Source of the DNA: Rubripirellula sp.
GTDB taxonomy: Bacteria; Planctomycetota; Planctomycetia; Pirellulales; Pirellulaceae
Reading direction: 5' to 3'
DNA length: 6,394 nt
NCBI GenBank assembly: GCA_029287555.1
Contig: JARFQX010000065.1
Span: forward strand, 1 to 6,394
The notes under the pieces are model-generated. The model did not search any database, was not told the origin of the DNA, and worked only from the letters and a program-made list of their open reading frames with translations. This document shows positions 6,198 to 6,394 of this stretch, in pieces. Numbering within the stretch: the stretch's first letter is position 1; the number at the start of each line of letters is the position of its first letter. Both the position numbers and the translations under genes were made by a program.

Positions 6198-6329
6198 TTA
6201 GAACTTTTTTGCCGCGGCATTGTCGAGCTGCAAACATCGCAACCGCTGGTGTGCAGCCAAGTTGCGACGGTATTTGCGTAATCTGTTTGCAGGATCAACA
6301 AACCAATTGGGCAGGGCAGCTTTGCGCAT
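6198..6329 (-). CDS. Small basic 43-residue ORF, function unknown
   Basis: I read this ORF directly on the minus strand: ATG at 6329-6327 to TAA at 6200-6198. It begins MRKAALPNWFVDPANRLRKY and ends LDNAAAKKF. It is strongly basic (about 11 Lys/Arg against 2 Asp, no Glu), has no membrane segment or signal peptide, and could be a nucleic-acid-binding peptide. A TAG seven codons upstream of the ATG closes the frame, so it is either a complete small gene or the tail of a disrupted one. The ribosome binding site is weak (GGA three bases from the ATG). In its favour is the terminator-like hairpin 31 bases after its stop. It carries A-AAA-AAG immediately before TTC-TAA. I do not recognise the family. 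Confidence 0.35.
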   Translation of the reverse strand: MRKAALPNWFVDPANRLRKYRRNLAAHQRLRCLQLDNAAAKKF

Positions 6330-6363
6330 CGGTCCGAACACCAAAGCCTAAACGCTTGGACCG
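6330..6363. repeat. Inverted repeat in leader of the small ORF
   Basis: CGGTCC (6330-6335) and GGACCG (6358-6363) are exact reverse complements around 22 bases, directly upstream of the small minus-strand ORF. An alternative stem with one bulge, CCAAAGC (6341-6347) with GCTTGG (6354-6359), overlaps it. If transcribed, the two folds could compete, but stems this short are common by chance. Confidence 0.2.
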
Positions 6364-6394
6364 GTTTGGAACTAATCGCCGCATAGTACGGACT

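Noticed and set aside
6324..6340. Further match to CGCATCGGTC near the right edge
   Set aside because: Only ten bases match; many 10-base matches are expected by chance within this window.
1..6394. CRISPR array, transposase or att-site search
   Set aside because: No regularly spaced short repeats, transposase motifs, terminal inverted repeats or target duplications were seen.

Overview
The window looks like chromosomal DNA of a planctomycete, probably a Pirellulaceae (Rhodopirellula-like) lineage. This is inferred from the gene content: an ECF sigma factor of the PF07638/TIGR02999 type directly upstream of a Hanks-type Ser/Thr kinase fused to one transmembrane segment and a long TPR tail, with wide, gene-poor spacers. 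No rRNA, tRNA, CRISPR array or intact mobile element was found.

Layout. 1-653: spacer 3' of the kinase with no supportable gene; it holds repeat copy A and a hairpin pair followed by a T-tract. 654-3740 (minus): membrane-anchored Ser/Thr kinase with TPRs. 3741-3833: 93-bp leader with a good Shine-Dalgarno for the kinase. 3834-4397 (minus): ECF sigma factor. 4398-4856: divergent intergenic region with a GGAGCAC direct repeat near the sigma gene, repeat copy B, and two inverted repeats upstream of the peptidase gene. 4857-5744 (plus): secreted caspase/legumain-like (clan CD) cysteine peptidase with two calcium-binding-type loops. 5745-6126: spacer with a short hairpin and repeat copy C. 6127-6166: hairpin with a T-rich tail on the minus strand. 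6198-6329 (minus): 43-residue basic ORF ending just before that hairpin.

How the parts may work together. The sigma and kinase genes are co-oriented and 93 bp apart, so they are probably one signalling unit: kinase in the membrane, TPR tail as protein-interaction part, sigma factor as output. The peptidase is transcribed divergently and exported, so it is a candidate target or partner of that unit; this is inference from position only.

The least expected observation is a diverged direct repeat in the spacers. Copies A (21-130) and B (4581-4690) align without gaps at 70 of 110 positions. A shorter core recurs as copy C (5837-5881). The copies separate the transcription units: A and B bracket sigma-kinase, B and C bracket the peptidase. 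The similarity does not follow a shared reading frame, so it looks like a DNA or RNA element rather than coding remnants.
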